Assembly (NCBI GenBank): GCA_020348985.1
Contig: CP070761.1
Span: 883,613-947,612, forward strand
Length of the DNA: 64,000 nt
Reading direction: 5' to 3'
Source of the DNA: Candidatus Thorarchaeota archaeon
GTDB lineage: Archaea > Asgardarchaeota > Thorarchaeia > Thorarchaeales > Thorarchaeaceae
Position numbers and translations under genes: made by a program
Notes under the pieces: generated by a model
What the model saw: the letters and a program-made list of their open reading frames with translations, nothing else
What the model was told of the DNA's origin: nothing
The model's database searches: none
Shown: piece by piece, positions 27,951 to 36,779 of the stretch
How the letters are laid out: every line of letters begins with the position of its first letter
Position numbering within the stretch: position 1 is the first letter of the stretch

Positions 27951-28424
27951 TCACCAAATCTCGATAGCGTCGGTGCAACAGTACTGCTCACATACTCTAC
28001 AATTGAGACGGTCCGGTGGGAATCTGCGGCATTTTTGGAGATTGATTATCTTCGATATGCCATTTTCCACACGAAAGACGGTCTCTTCGGTCATTGCAGC
28101 CTTTCCAAGACTTGTCGGCGGTTCGGCTGCAACATCAACTGGACACACTACAACACAGTTTCCGCAGCCTGTGCATTTCTCTTCATCAAGCTTGATACCA
28201 GTTTCTTCGGCCGTTAGCATGGGAGCGACAAGTTCTCTCAGTTTTGCAAGATTCTCCTCGAAACCCGATTCAAGCAAGGGAGGACAGTCATCTGGTTGGA
28301 CGTCTCCTAGGGCTAGCTTCGTCGCAAAGGCCATGCAGGTCTTGGGCTCACATAGTCTGCAGTTTGTCTTTGGAAGCAGATTGTAAAGCTCCATCGGGTT
28401 TAGTTTCACGTTCTTTTTCACCAT
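27951..28424 (-). CDS. Fe-S protein: CdhE-type cluster domain plus ferredoxin motifs
   Basis: 157 residues. Residues about 14-50 repeat the CdhE N-terminal motif (L-L-P-K-T-N-C-R-L-C, then C-M-A-F-A-T-K-L, then D-D-C-P-P-L). Next comes a standard 4Fe-4S motif, C-T-G-C-G-N-C-V-V-V-C-P-V-D. The C-terminal C-R-V-C-E-Q-Y-C-C-T-D-A-I with an earlier Cys forms a second, irregular one. It is first in the minus-strand operon with the FwdB-like protein and CooC, and divergent from hdrA. It probably passes electrons between the FwdB-like protein and the ferredoxin-type partners; it resembles FwdG only in the ferredoxin part. Confidence 0.8.
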   Translation of the reverse strand: MVKKNVKLNPMELYNLLPKTNCRLCEPKTCMAFATKLALGDVQPDDCPPLLESGFEENLAKLRELVAPMLTAEETGIKLDEEKCTGCGNCVVVCPVDVAAEPPTSLGKAAMTEETVFRVENGISKIINLQKCRRFPPDRLNCRVCEQYCCTDAIEIW

Positions 28425-28528
28425 GGAAGCCTGTTCTTAGGCGTTTCGAGCGGTTTTGTGACCTTTACAGCTATTCCACAAGAATTATCCGGTATAGTCA
28501 AGACCGCTTCATGTCCACATTGGCAAAG

Positions 28529-28535
28529 TAATATC
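28529..28535 (+). promoter_or_regulatory. Possible box A of the hdrA operon
   Basis: TAATATC lies about 50 bases before the GTG of the HdrA gene, in the 155-base gap between divergent operons. Spacing would give a leader of about 25 bases. Confidence 0.35.
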
Positions 28536-28579
28536 AACATCTAGATAGGGACACGTCGAGTGTCTAGCATCGAAAACCG

Positions 28580-31051
28580 GTGAAAAATGTGAGTCCTAGC
28601 AAGAAAGGCAAGAAGAAGGCGCTTACCGACAAGACAGCTCTCTTCATTTGCCGCTGCGGCTCGAACATTTCTGGTGTAATTGATGTTGATTCTCTTCGTG
28701 ACGAATATGAAGCCAAAGGAATCCCAATAGTCATCGTGGATGATCATCTTTGCTCTGAGCAGGGCGTTCAGACTTTCGTTGACGCTATCAAGAAGAGCAA
28801 GGCCGAGAAAGTTGTCATGGCAGGATGTTCTCCACTGTTACACTGGGACTTGTTTTCTGAAGCTATGGCAGAAGCGGGGCTTGATGCAGGCCATCTTCAA
28901 ATCGCGAACATCCGCGAGCAAGGAAGCTGGGTGCATTGGGATAAACCAAAGACGGCTACTTCGAAGGCCTCCGCAATCATCGACACAAGCATCTCACAGG
29001 TACAGGATTCTGAACCAATTGCCAAGCATTCTGTTCCTGTGACTCAACGAGTTTTGGTAGTCGGAGGGGGAGTTGCAGGACTCACATCAGCCCTCACAAT
29101 GGCGGATGCTGGAATCGAGACTGTGATTGTTGAGAGGGAAGGATTCCTAGGAGGCCACATGGCGAAATGGGACAAGCTCTTCCCTACTTCAGATTGCAGC
29201 ATTTGTATCCTGGGCCCCGTGATGACACGTGTCGCTCGCCATCCGTTGATTCGAGTGATTACCAGGGCTGAACTTGAGTATGTTCGAGGCTCAGTTGGGA
29301 GCTACATAGCATCGATAAAGCAGCATGCTCGCTATGTCGATCTGGAAACATGCACCGGGTGTAACAAGTGTATCGAGGTCTGCCCAGTTGATGTCCCAGA
29401 TGAATACAACTATGGTCTTGGAAAGAGAAAGGCCATGGTCCGTCCGTCGAGTGATACTGTCCCTCTTGCACCCTACATAGACATGGAGAATTGCATAGGT
29501 TGCCAAAGCTGCTCTGGCGTCTGCGAGCCGAAAGCCCTGAGATACGACGATGAAGATAACCATGAGACCATTGAGTTCGGCGCGATTGTTGTAGCTACGG
29601 GATTCAAGGCATTTGATGCGTCTCTGGTGGAGGAGTTTGGCTATGGTGAGAATCCGGATGTGGTCACCTCTCTCGAGTTTGAAAGAATGGCTAATCCAGA
29701 AGGACCGACAGGTGGCAGGATAGTAAGTCCATCGACAGGTAAACCCCCAAAGCAAGTCGTGTTTGTGGAATGCGTTGGCAGTCGATCGGAGAGATTCAAC
29801 AGACCGTATTGCAGCCGAGTTTGCTGTACAGCATCTGTCAAAGAAACACTGCAATTGAAAGAACAGATACCTGACAGTGAAGTCTACGTCTTCTACACGG
29901 ACATGAGAGTGTTCGGGAAGGGATACGAAGAACTGTATGAAAGAGCATCCAATGACCATGGCGTCCGATTCGTTCGAGGAGCAGTAGGTGACATCATCCT
30001 TGATCCAGTATCAGGGAAGACCACGATTAGAGGAGAGGACACACTTCTTGGGAGGATGATTGATGTTGAGGCGGACCTTGTAGTATTGATGGTGGGCATG
30101 GAACCAGATCACAGCAATGCGTACCTTTCGAAGCTGCTCCGGATTCCACTTGATGAAAATGGATTCTTCCTTGAGGACCATCCGAAGCTCAGGCCGAGTA
30201 GTACATCTTCTAAAGGCATTGTAATCGCTGGAACTGCGCAAGGTCCGAAGGACATCGCAGACGCTGTTGCTCATGCCGGGCTCGCATCATCAAGAGTTTT
30301 GACTCTGTTATCTCGCGGAGATGTTATCACTGACGCGTGCGTTCCATCATTCGATTCTGAGCTATGCATTGGATGCAAGCTCTGTGAACAGAACTGCTCT
30401 CCAAACGCAATCAGAGTCAGAGACAGCGTGGCTGAGATAAACACTGCTGCCTGTAAGGCCTGTGGTGCTTGTGTTGCTGCTTGTCCCTCGGGTGCATTGG
30501 ACCTGCCGTGTCTCACGAACGAGCAACTACTGAAGGCCACAAGGACTGCAGTTGAGCGAAATCCGTTAAGGCCCGCTATAGTGGGGTATCTTTGCAGATG
30601 GTGCGCCTATAGCGCTGCGGACAAAGCTGGCATATCTAGGACCACGTACCCTGCCAACATCATTCCAATCTTAGTACCGTGCACAGGCCGCCTGAATTCG
30701 CAGACAGTCCTTACGGCATTTGCTGAGGGTGCTGATGGTGTTGCAGTAATAGGATGTTACGAACAGGATTGTCATTACAGATCGGGGGCAAAGAATGCCC
30801 GAGAGAGAATGGAGAACCTCAGAAGTGTCATCATGGAAGCAGGTATTGACGGTCGAAGACTGTACTTCGGAAGTGTATCTGCATCAGAGGGAAGCCACTA
30901 CGCTGACCATGTTAGACGGTTCGTGAGTCTGGTTAAGAAACTTGGACCTCTTGGTTCTGAGTTGAGTGAGGAAACAGTAGCATTGTATGGAAAAGAGCCT
31001 GATGTTGCCATCACCTCCAATCCTCACGGCGAAGGAGGAGAGGGGGATTAG
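28580..31051 (+). CDS. hdrA: HdrA fused to an MvhD-like domain
   Basis: 823 residues from GTG. N-terminal HdrA domain with I-C-R-C-G; FAD-binding G-G-G-V-A-G near residue 158; F-P-T-S-D-C-S-I-C-I-L near 210; ferredoxin motifs C-T-G-C-N-K-C-I-E-V-C-P and C-I-G-C-Q-S-C-S-G-V-C; C-V-G-S-R and Y-C-S-R-V-C-C typical of HdrA. Two more 4Fe-4S motifs lie near residues 595 and 635. From about 663 a domain with Y-L-C-R-W-C-A-Y, V-P-C-T-G-R and G-C-Y-E-Q-D-C-H-Y matches MvhD, the protein that links hydrogenase or formate dehydrogenase to HdrA. HdrA bifurcates electrons at its flavin. No HdrB or HdrC gene is near. The polyferredoxin gene follows 4 bases later. Confidence 0.92.
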   Translation: MKNVSPSKKGKKKALTDKTALFICRCGSNISGVIDVDSLRDEYEAKGIPIVIVDDHLCSEQGVQTFVDAIKKSKAEKVVMAGCSPLLHWDLFSEAMAEAGLDAGHLQIANIREQGSWVHWDKPKTATSKASAIIDTSISQVQDSEPIAKHSVPVTQRVLVVGGGVAGLTSALTMADAGIETVIVEREGFLGGHMAKWDKLFPTSDCSICILGPVMTRVARHPLIRVITRAELEYVRGSVGSYIASIKQHARYVDLETCTGCNKCIEVCPVDVPDEYNYGLGKRKAMVRPSSDTVPLAPYIDMENCIGCQSCSGVCEPKALRYDDEDNHETIEFGAIVVATGFKAFDASLVEEFGYGENPDVVTSLEFERMANPEGPTGGRIVSPSTGKPPKQVVFVECVGSRSERFNRPYCSRVCCTASVKETLQLKEQIPDSEVYVFYTDMRVFGKGYEELYERASNDHGVRFVRGAVGDIILDPVSGKTTIRGEDTLLGRMIDVEADLVVLMVGMEPDHSNAYLSKLLRIPLDENGFFLEDHPKLRPSSTSSKGIVIAGTAQGPKDIADAVAHAGLASSRVLTLLSRGDVITDACVPSFDSELCIGCKLCEQNCSPNAIRVRDSVAEINTAACKACGACVAACPSGALDLPCLTNEQLLKATRTAVERNPLRPAIVGYLCRWCAYSAADKAGISRTTYPANIIPILVPCTGRLNSQTVLTAFAEGADGVAVIGCYEQDCHYRSGAKNARERMENLRSVIMEAGIDGRRLYFGSVSASEGSHYADHVRRFVSLVKKLGPLGSELSEETVALYGKEPDVAITSNPHGEGGEGD

Positions 31052-31055
31052 TCCA

Positions 31056-32411
31056 ATGGAGAGACAAGATGTCTCCGTAGGCGAGAGACCTGTGGTTTCC
31101 ATGGACGTAACTGAAGCAAAAGTACGCTTGGAATGGAATACGTCTCTTCTGCTGCGAAGACTTGATTATGATATCGACAAGTGTGTTGGTTGCAGTCTAT
31201 GTCTTCCCTGTCCGTGGGAGGCAATTACTCTGGGACCGGTTGCTGAGACCGCGGCCGGACGTATTGAGGGGGCTCCTCTTGTGATGGTGGATCCAGACAT
31301 CTGTACTTTCTGCGGTCTGTGTGATTCGGCCTGCGTGTTCAAGGCCTTTGATGCTTCATATGAGGGCGAGTCTGCGATCAATGAGTTCGTTAGGATTGAT
31401 GGGGTCCATGTTGTTGACAATGAGAAGTGTGCTCCGTGTCTCCTTTGTGCTAAAGTCTGTCCAACTGGAGCTCTTGAGGTTGACGTGAAGGTCGATCATA
31501 AGAAGGACCTTGTAGTCTACAGGGGCGACGTCTCGGCTGAAGGTACAATCAAGATCGATGAGGACAAATGCTCCTATTGTGGACTGTGTGAGATTCTGTG
31601 TCCCGAGGCCATCAAGATATTCTGGTCAGAGTCAGCCGAACCACCAGATTTCAGACCTGCCGTTGGGATTCGCGTCGTAGAGGAGGAATGTGACTACTGC
31701 GGTCTGTGCGAAGGTATCTGTCCCGATGACGCGATCAAAGTTGAATGCACAAAATCGAGTTCGAGGAAAATAACTGAGCCCAAGATAAGTGGGGAGCTTC
31801 GTCACGATGACGAGAAGTGTGTGAAATGTTCTCTCTGTGCAGGCGTTTGTCCCTATGATGCAATCAAGGTGGAGAAGCCCTTCTCAGGCGAAGTGAAAGT
31901 CCAGCATCTTGAACGATGTGATCCCACAGGATGTGTCAATTGCTTCAACATTTGTCCTGTCAAAGCAATCTACCCCACGGGCACCGAAAGTAAGTTGGAG
32001 GTACTCGACGGAAACTGCATCTACTGCGGCGCCTGTGAAAACGCATGCCCAGACGAAGTCCTCGTAGTGTCAAGAAGTGGATACAAACTAGACGAACTTG
32101 AAAGAGCAAGAGAGTGGGAGAAAGCCAGGAAGCACTTCTTTGATGCAGTTGTTGGCATCGAAAAGACACCTAGCGGCCTCTTCGAGCGAGACTTGAACGT
32201 AGTTGAAGCAAGGCAACGACCTCAGGACGTTGCTATTGACGATGAGTGGGACACAGAGGATGGTGTTAGAGCCGCAGCCAAGAACCTAGTTGGCTCAGTA
32301 AGCCGACTGCTGAGTCGGGACCCCAGCCTTCAGATGCATTTGGAAAGAGGCAGAACTGAAAAGGTCATTGAGAAGATCAAGGAGCAGAGTAAAGGCTCTC
32401 CAAAGAAGTGA
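31056..32411 (+). CDS. Polyferredoxin (FwdF-like), eight 4Fe-4S motifs
   Basis: 451 residues from the ATG at 31056, 4 bases after the hdrA stop with GGAGAGGGGG before it; the frame is open further upstream inside hdrA. Eight C-x2-C-x2-C-x3-C type motifs are present, beginning C-V-G-C-S-L-C-L-P-C-P and ending C-I-Y-C-G-A-C-E-N-A-C-P; the seventh is irregular (C-D-P-T-G-C-V-N-C). The R-R-L-D-Y-D start and cluster number match FwdF, which wires Fwd to HdrA in methanogens. The last 110 residues lack Cys and are charged and helical, an extension FwdF does not usually have. The 3' end overlaps the convergent FwdD-like gene by 35 bases. Confidence 0.88.
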   Translation: MERQDVSVGERPVVSMDVTEAKVRLEWNTSLLLRRLDYDIDKCVGCSLCLPCPWEAITLGPVAETAAGRIEGAPLVMVDPDICTFCGLCDSACVFKAFDASYEGESAINEFVRIDGVHVVDNEKCAPCLLCAKVCPTGALEVDVKVDHKKDLVVYRGDVSAEGTIKIDEDKCSYCGLCEILCPEAIKIFWSESAEPPDFRPAVGIRVVEEECDYCGLCEGICPDDAIKVECTKSSSRKITEPKISGELRHDDEKCVKCSLCAGVCPYDAIKVEKPFSGEVKVQHLERCDPTGCVNCFNICPVKAIYPTGTESKLEVLDGNCIYCGACENACPDEVLVVSRSGYKLDELERAREWEKARKHFFDAVVGIEKTPSGLFERDLNVVEARQRPQDVAIDDEWDTEDGVRAAAKNLVGSVSRLLSRDPSLQMHLERGRTEKVIEKIKEQSKGSPKK

Positions 32412-32775
32412 CTTCTTCGCTGCTCCGGGAAACAGATACCGGCAGCCCGTGAAGCTGGGCAATGCCTTCATCTCCGTTTACGCGGGCCAAGTGCAAAGAC
32501 CAGGGCCCTCGTGGCATGGTCGCGAGGCCTTCTTTCGTTCTCTCACTTTGAAAAGCTTGAACATTGATTCTCTTTGAACTAGTCTTGATTGAGACAACAT
32601 CCCCATCTTTCAGACCAATTCTCTGAAAATCGCTCCTGTTAAGCCAGACAAGTGCGGCTGCCATTCGATAGCTCTCAGACGCTGTGTTAGCTACGGACTT
32701 GATATCTGCCTCAAATGAGTGCACGATTACCAGCTTGAGCTGGACTTCTGGAAAGAGGAAGTCGCCCAGGGACAT
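32377..32775 (-). CDS. FwdD-like molybdopterin dinucleotide-binding protein
   Basis: 132 residues. A double-psi beta-barrel pattern is visible: A-A-A-L-V-W-L-N-R-S-D, G-L-K-D-G-D-V-V-S-I, then P-R-G-P-W-S, which corresponds to the G-P-W-A-N dinucleotide-binding motif, and the G-L-P-V-S-V end. This is the usual size and order of FwdD, which completes the cofactor pocket of FwdB. It is transcribed towards the polyferredoxin gene and overlaps its end by 35 bases. Its presence suggests the FwdB-like protein still binds a pterin cofactor despite the missing Cys. Confidence 0.82.
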   Translation of the reverse strand: MSLGDFLFPEVQLKLVIVHSFEADIKSVANTASESYRMAAALVWLNRSDFQRIGLKDGDVVSIKTSSKRINVQAFQSERTKEGLATMPRGPWSLHLARVNGDEGIAQLHGLPVSVSRSSEEVTSLESLYSAP

Positions 32776-32907
32776 TCTCTAAGCCTCACGAAAAACTTGA
32801 CTTGGCATAGCCAGTGGGTCCCTTCATGAATCTTTTGTCATGAACCTTGTTTTGAAATGGTCCTATGAAAAGAAAAAAAGGCAGTCCGCCCTATCCCATT
32901 TCGATTG

Positions 32908-33552
32908 ATGATGGCAGACGACATTCTAGAATACTGGATGAGTCTCGCTCGAGAACTAGCATCAAGATTCAACGTAGAAGAATTCGATACAAGTTCAGCA
33001 TTCTGGAGTTGGGACAATTTCAAAGACGATATTCGCACACTGAAAGGAAGATTGGGAGTTGGCAATGATTTCATTGATTTCCTTGGATACCACGTAGATT
33101 TCGAATCAGGTGAAACAACTGATACGTTGGCGGGCATTCCGGGAAGGACCTCCAAGCTTGTCCCATTTCTTTACTACTATAGCAAGGCAAAGGATGTCGG
33201 CATTGCAGACGAATGGGAGAAGTTCTCAGCACTGAAAGGTTCGTGGGCCTGTAGACATTCATTTGATGAACAAGATCTTGAGACTCTGAGAAGGAAGTAC
33301 GTTGAGGACAAAGAAAAGCTATTCGAGACTCTTGAGAAGCTCGGCGGAGAAAGGGCTGGTCACGGTGATGATGCCTATGTTGTATCATTTCTGCCAATGG
33401 TGAAAGTGCTTCTTGTATTTGAGGAGGAGGATGAGGAGTTCCCTGCGACCGCAAGACTGCTGTTCGACAAGAATTCGATTTTCTATGAACCACACGAAAT
33501 GCTGGGTTCAATCGGGTGGATGATGGCTAGCAGAGTTGCGATTACAGGTTGA
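32908..33552 (+). CDS. DUF3786-like protein
   Basis: 214 residues from the ATG at 32908 (the following codon is also ATG). The C-terminal half has F-L-P-M-V-K-V-L-L-V-F-E-E-E-D-E-E-F-P-A then L-L-F-D-K-N-S, which resembles the W-x-G-D-E-E-F-P-A and L-F-D pattern I associate with DUF3786, a family often found beside corrinoid and Fe-S genes. No catalytic residues are known. A single Cys and many acidic residues are present. Its position next to the FwdD-like gene hints at a part in the same system, which is inference. Confidence 0.55.
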   Translation: MMADDILEYWMSLARELASRFNVEEFDTSSAFWSWDNFKDDIRTLKGRLGVGNDFIDFLGYHVDFESGETTDTLAGIPGRTSKLVPFLYYYSKAKDVGIADEWEKFSALKGSWACRHSFDEQDLETLRRKYVEDKEKLFETLEKLGGERAGHGDDAYVVSFLPMVKVLLVFEEEDEEFPATARLLFDKNSIFYEPHEMLGSIGWMMASRVAITG

Positions 33553-33623
33553 ATGAGATGGGACAGTAGGGAATACTTTTATCGTACATAGGTCAATACA
33601 ACCATCTACGGGAGATTCCCACA

Positions 33624-33848
33624 ATGGTCGTTGTCAATGTTCTAATCCAGGTGGAGGCAGGGAAAGTCTGGGAAGCTTGTAAAGCTATTGAATCGATCGA
33701 TGGTGTAATGCGAGCTAACGTCGTGACTGGCCCCTATGATGTGATAGCTTATGCGGAGCTACCGTCCACAGAGGATGTGCGACGCTTGATGCAAAGCGTC
33801 CATGATGTAGATGGTGTGTCCCGCACAGAAACCTGCATCGCAATCTAG
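33624..33848 (+). CDS. Stand-alone Lrp/AsnC effector (RAM) domain
   Basis: 74 residues, the length of a single RAM domain without a helix-turn-helix. The beta-alpha-beta pattern V-V-V-N-V-L-I-Q-V-E-A-G, then G-P-Y-D-V-I-A-Y-A-E and a C-terminal strand with T-E-T-C-I-A-I are typical. Such proteins form dimers and rings, bind amino acids, and may cap full-length Lrp regulators. A TTTTATCG box lies about 40 bases upstream and a hairpin follows the stop. Confidence 0.85.
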   Translation: MVVVNVLIQVEAGKVWEACKAIESIDGVMRANVVTGPYDVIAYAELPSTEDVRRLMQSVHDVDGVSRTETCIAI

Positions 33849-33863
33849 TGTGCGCATGAGTTC

Positions 33864-33886
33864 AGGCATTCTGTCGCAGAGTGCCT
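33864..33886 (+). terminator. Hairpin after the RAM-domain gene
   Basis: AGGCATTCT, loop GTCGC, then AGAGTGCCT form a 9-bp stem with one G-T pair, followed by GTTCGTTTC. It starts 16 bases after the stop codon. Confidence 0.5.
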
Positions 33887-34043
33887 GTTCGTTTCATTGG
33901 TGGACAGGCTTTCAGTATCTTCCGTGGTCTTTTCACGATTGACTCAACCACGAGCTCTTCCTGAGAATAGGCCGTCTACGATGCACTTATCAGAAGCACA
34001 CAAGGGCGGAATTCCAACATCGCAACCGGACTGTGAAGCCTAG

Positions 34044-35408
34044 ATGGAACATGGACCTGACATCATTGACGCCGCCCCCACGCTTGACGTATCCAAAATC
34101 GGGGTCCTATCTGTGCTGACTGCTCTTGGCAGGCTGGGAAGGTCTCTGACAATCATTGTGCTCCCGTTGTTTGCACTTGAGATTGGATATGATGAAGCAT
34201 TTTATGGTCTCATGGTAGCAGCTGCTGGCTATGTTCAGGCTGCAGCCCTGTTCCCTGCAGGCACGTTCAGTGACAGAAGAGGCAGAGGTCTGGCAATCCT
34301 CTTGGGAAGCATCATCAGTGGCATTGGTCTTGTTTTGATTCCCTTCACATCTGACCCGATTCTCATCATTGGTCTATATGCTCTCACGGGATTGGGAGGA
34401 GGCTTCACAAGTACTTCGATAGATTCGTTGATTGCTGACCATACCAGAAGCGGCGGTGAGAGAACGAAATCATATGGATATACAATCACTGTTGCCACGC
34501 TTGCCGCGATAGTTGGACCATTCATGGGCGGCTACATCCTAGACCCTGTCGCATTTCCAGGAATAGATAATGCGATGGTACGATATGCCATCATATTCAC
34601 CTTCATGGGAGTCATAATGTTTGCAGCTGGCATCATTGGTTTCACCACTGATCGATGGCTGAAGAACAACACTGACGACTCAAAGCAAATCGAAGCCAAA
34701 GAAGAAGGCACAGAAACGTTCACCGCAGAGAACGACGCAAAGACTGCGCTTCTCTTTGGAGCCAGTCAGGGAATGATGGGCTTTGCGTCAGGTATGGTGA
34801 TACCCTACTTGATCCCTTGGATATACGCCGCATTCAACCCCGACCCCGTTGTGCTGGGCAGCATACCAGCCATCGCCAATCTAACGCTTGCCTCCGGAAC
34901 GCTCTTTGTAGGATTAGGTAGTGAACGAATTGGAAAGCTTAGGATAATCTTCCTTCTTTACCTCCTATCGCCGGTGTTCATGTTGGGAATCGTCTACTCA
35001 TGGTCTCTGGAGACTATTCTGAATGGACTAGGTATAGCTGCACCTGCGTTCTTTGTGATGATAGTCTTCTACATTGCGAGAAACGCTGTCGCTAACATGG
35101 CAAGACCAGCATATTCGTCGTTGTTTATGGGAGAAATTAGTGTGGCCAGGAGAGCACGTTCACTTGCTTTGACCAGAATCAGCTGGACATTTCTAAGACA
35201 ATCTGGCACACTAGTAACAGCGGTCATTCTCGCACTGTCTGTTGACATCGTGACTTTCGGTCTTGTGTTGTTCCCAATAGCGATGGTTGTCTACCCTCTT
35301 TGTGTAATCCCGATGTACTTTGCAGTCAAGAGAAATGAAAGAGTCAGGCAAACACAACAAGAATCGTTGCGCCAAGTGAATCGTGATAGAAGCGAAGCTC
35401 ATATATAG
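34044..35408 (+). CDS. Major facilitator superfamily transporter
   Basis: 454 residues with about 12 membrane helices in two halves joined by a charged loop (about residues 200-230). G-T-F-S-D-R-R-G-R-G is the MFS loop 2-3 signature, and G-L-G-G-G-F is the helix 5 glycine motif. A R-A-R-S-L-A-L-T-R-I element in the second half resembles the repeated signature. Substrate unknown; drug or metabolite efflux is the default guess. It is probably monocistronic. Confidence 0.88.
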   Translation: MEHGPDIIDAAPTLDVSKIGVLSVLTALGRLGRSLTIIVLPLFALEIGYDEAFYGLMVAAAGYVQAAALFPAGTFSDRRGRGLAILLGSIISGIGLVLIPFTSDPILIIGLYALTGLGGGFTSTSIDSLIADHTRSGGERTKSYGYTITVATLAAIVGPFMGGYILDPVAFPGIDNAMVRYAIIFTFMGVIMFAAGIIGFTTDRWLKNNTDDSKQIEAKEEGTETFTAENDAKTALLFGASQGMMGFASGMVIPYLIPWIYAAFNPDPVVLGSIPAIANLTLASGTLFVGLGSERIGKLRIIFLLYLLSPVFMLGIVYSWSLETILNGLGIAAPAFFVMIVFYIARNAVANMARPAYSSLFMGEISVARRARSLALTRISWTFLRQSGTLVTAVILALSVDIVTFGLVLFPIAMVVYPLCVIPMYFAVKRNERVRQTQQESLRQVNRDRSEAHI

Positions 35409-35461
35409 GACCTCAAGTGGCGCTGCTCAGAACTGAACCGAGCACCAAGTCGGCTTCATGA

Positions 35462-35467
35462 TTTAAA
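35462..35467 (+). promoter_or_regulatory. Box A of the PLP-acyltransferase gene
   Basis: TTTAAA within GATTTAAAGT lies very close to the first possible starts at 35472 and 35481. It would place the transcript start near 35487-35490, which favours the ATG at 35502. Confidence 0.4.
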
Positions 35468-35471
35468 GTAG

Positions 35472-36668
35472 GTGAGGACTGTGAGAGACCCAGTATCGTG
35501 GATGCGAGAGGACTACGAGAAACTTGTTGAGCAGAACTTCGATTGGAAGATCCGAGAACTGCAGGGCCCAAGCACACCAAGGGCTAAGGTCGACGGGAAA
35601 GACGTGATAATGCTCTGCAGCAACAACTACCTGAATCTGTCCAATCATGAAAGGCTCAAGGAGGCTGCGCTTAAAGCCATCAAATCTCACGGTGTAGGCT
35701 CAGGTTCCGTCCGTGCGATTGCAGGGACAATGGACCTGCATCTTGAGCTTGAAAGAAGACTTGCTAAGTTCAAAGGAGCAGAAGCTGCGCTAACTTACAG
35801 TGCGGGATTCACATGTAACGAAGGATTGATTCCACAACTTGTGGATAAAGGCGATGCAATTGTATCTGATGAATTGAACCATGGATCAATTATCGACGGT
35901 GTAAGACTAACAAAAGCGACCCGATTCGTATACAGACACAACGACATGGATGATTTGGAGCGAGTGTTGGAGGAGGCAGAGAAAGAGAATCCTGGAAAGA
36001 TACTCATCATCACCGACGGAGTTTTCTCGATGGACGGAGATATCGCTCCCCTCGACCAAATTGTGAAGAAAGGGAAGAAACACGGTGCAATGATCTATGT
36101 TGACGATGCTCACGGAGAAGCAGTTCTCGGCAAAGGTGGTAGGGGTATCGTCTCACACTTTGAGCTCACTCACAACGACGTCCACTTTGAGATGGGTACT
36201 TTCTCAAAAGCATTCGGCGTGATGGGTGGTCACGTATCTGGCAGCGAAGACATGGTCAAGTATGCATTGAACAAGAGCAGATCATGGTTGCTAAGCGCAT
36301 CACATCCTCCAGCAACTGCTGCTGCGTGCATTGCTGCGATTGATGTCCTTGAAACTGAACCAGAGCACGTTAAGAGACTCTGGGATAATCGTGAGTACTT
36401 CGTGAAGGGTCTCAAACAGATGGGATATGATACCGGCAATAGTCAGACGCCAATCGTGCCTGCCATGACTGGAGAAAGCTCGAAGGCAGTAGAGCTAAGC
36501 AACGGCCTAATGGACGAAGGTATCCTCGCCTTGCCAATTGTGTTCCCAATGGTCGCTCGCGACAAAGCTCGTATAAGAAACATGCTGAACTCCGGATTGA
36601 CCAAGGAACACCTAGACACCTCTCTTGAAGCTTATGAGAGGATTGGGAAGAAACTCGGAATCATCTAG
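35472..36668 (+). CDS. KBL/BioF-type PLP acyltransferase (glycine C-acetyltransferase-like)
   Basis: 398 residues if begun at the GTG at 35472. A GTG at 35481 (AGGTGAGG upstream) and an ATG at 35502 are alternatives; the TTTAAA box at 35462 favours 35502. The fold-type I pattern is complete: C-S-N-N-Y-L-N-L-S, D-E-L-N-H-G-S-I-I-D-G, T-D-G-V-F-S-M-D-G, V-D-D-A-H-G and the PLP Lys in G-T-F-S-K-A-F-G (Lys246). The family condenses an acyl-CoA with an amino acid, as in 2-amino-3-ketobutyrate CoA ligase or 8-amino-7-oxononanoate synthase. No biotin or threonine dehydrogenase genes are near. The S-M-D-G-D-I-A and overall pattern fit KBL best. Confidence 0.87.
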   Translation: MRTVRDPVSWMREDYEKLVEQNFDWKIRELQGPSTPRAKVDGKDVIMLCSNNYLNLSNHERLKEAALKAIKSHGVGSGSVRAIAGTMDLHLELERRLAKFKGAEAALTYSAGFTCNEGLIPQLVDKGDAIVSDELNHGSIIDGVRLTKATRFVYRHNDMDDLERVLEEAEKENPGKILIITDGVFSMDGDIAPLDQIVKKGKKHGAMIYVDDAHGEAVLGKGGRGIVSHFELTHNDVHFEMGTFSKAFGVMGGHVSGSEDMVKYALNKSRSWLLSASHPPATAAACIAAIDVLETEPEHVKRLWDNREYFVKGLKQMGYDTGNSQTPIVPAMTGESSKAVELSNGLMDEGILALPIVFPMVARDKARIRNMLNSGLTKEHLDTSLEAYERIGKKLGII

Positions 36669-36683
36669 TTCTAGAGAAAGTGA

Positions 36684-36711
36684 GCCCTGCTCTATCGGTA
36701 GGGCACTCTTT
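36684..36711 (+). terminator. Hairpin and T-rich run after the PLP enzyme gene
   Basis: GCCCTGC, a 7-base loop and GTAGGGC (one G-T pair) begin 15 bases after the stop and are followed by ACTCTTTT. Confidence 0.55.
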
Positions 36712-36779
36712 TGGTTTACATCCTCATGCTGGACTTCCCTTGGCAAACGGTTAAGTCATCTCGAAGAGTAGTTCTGTGT

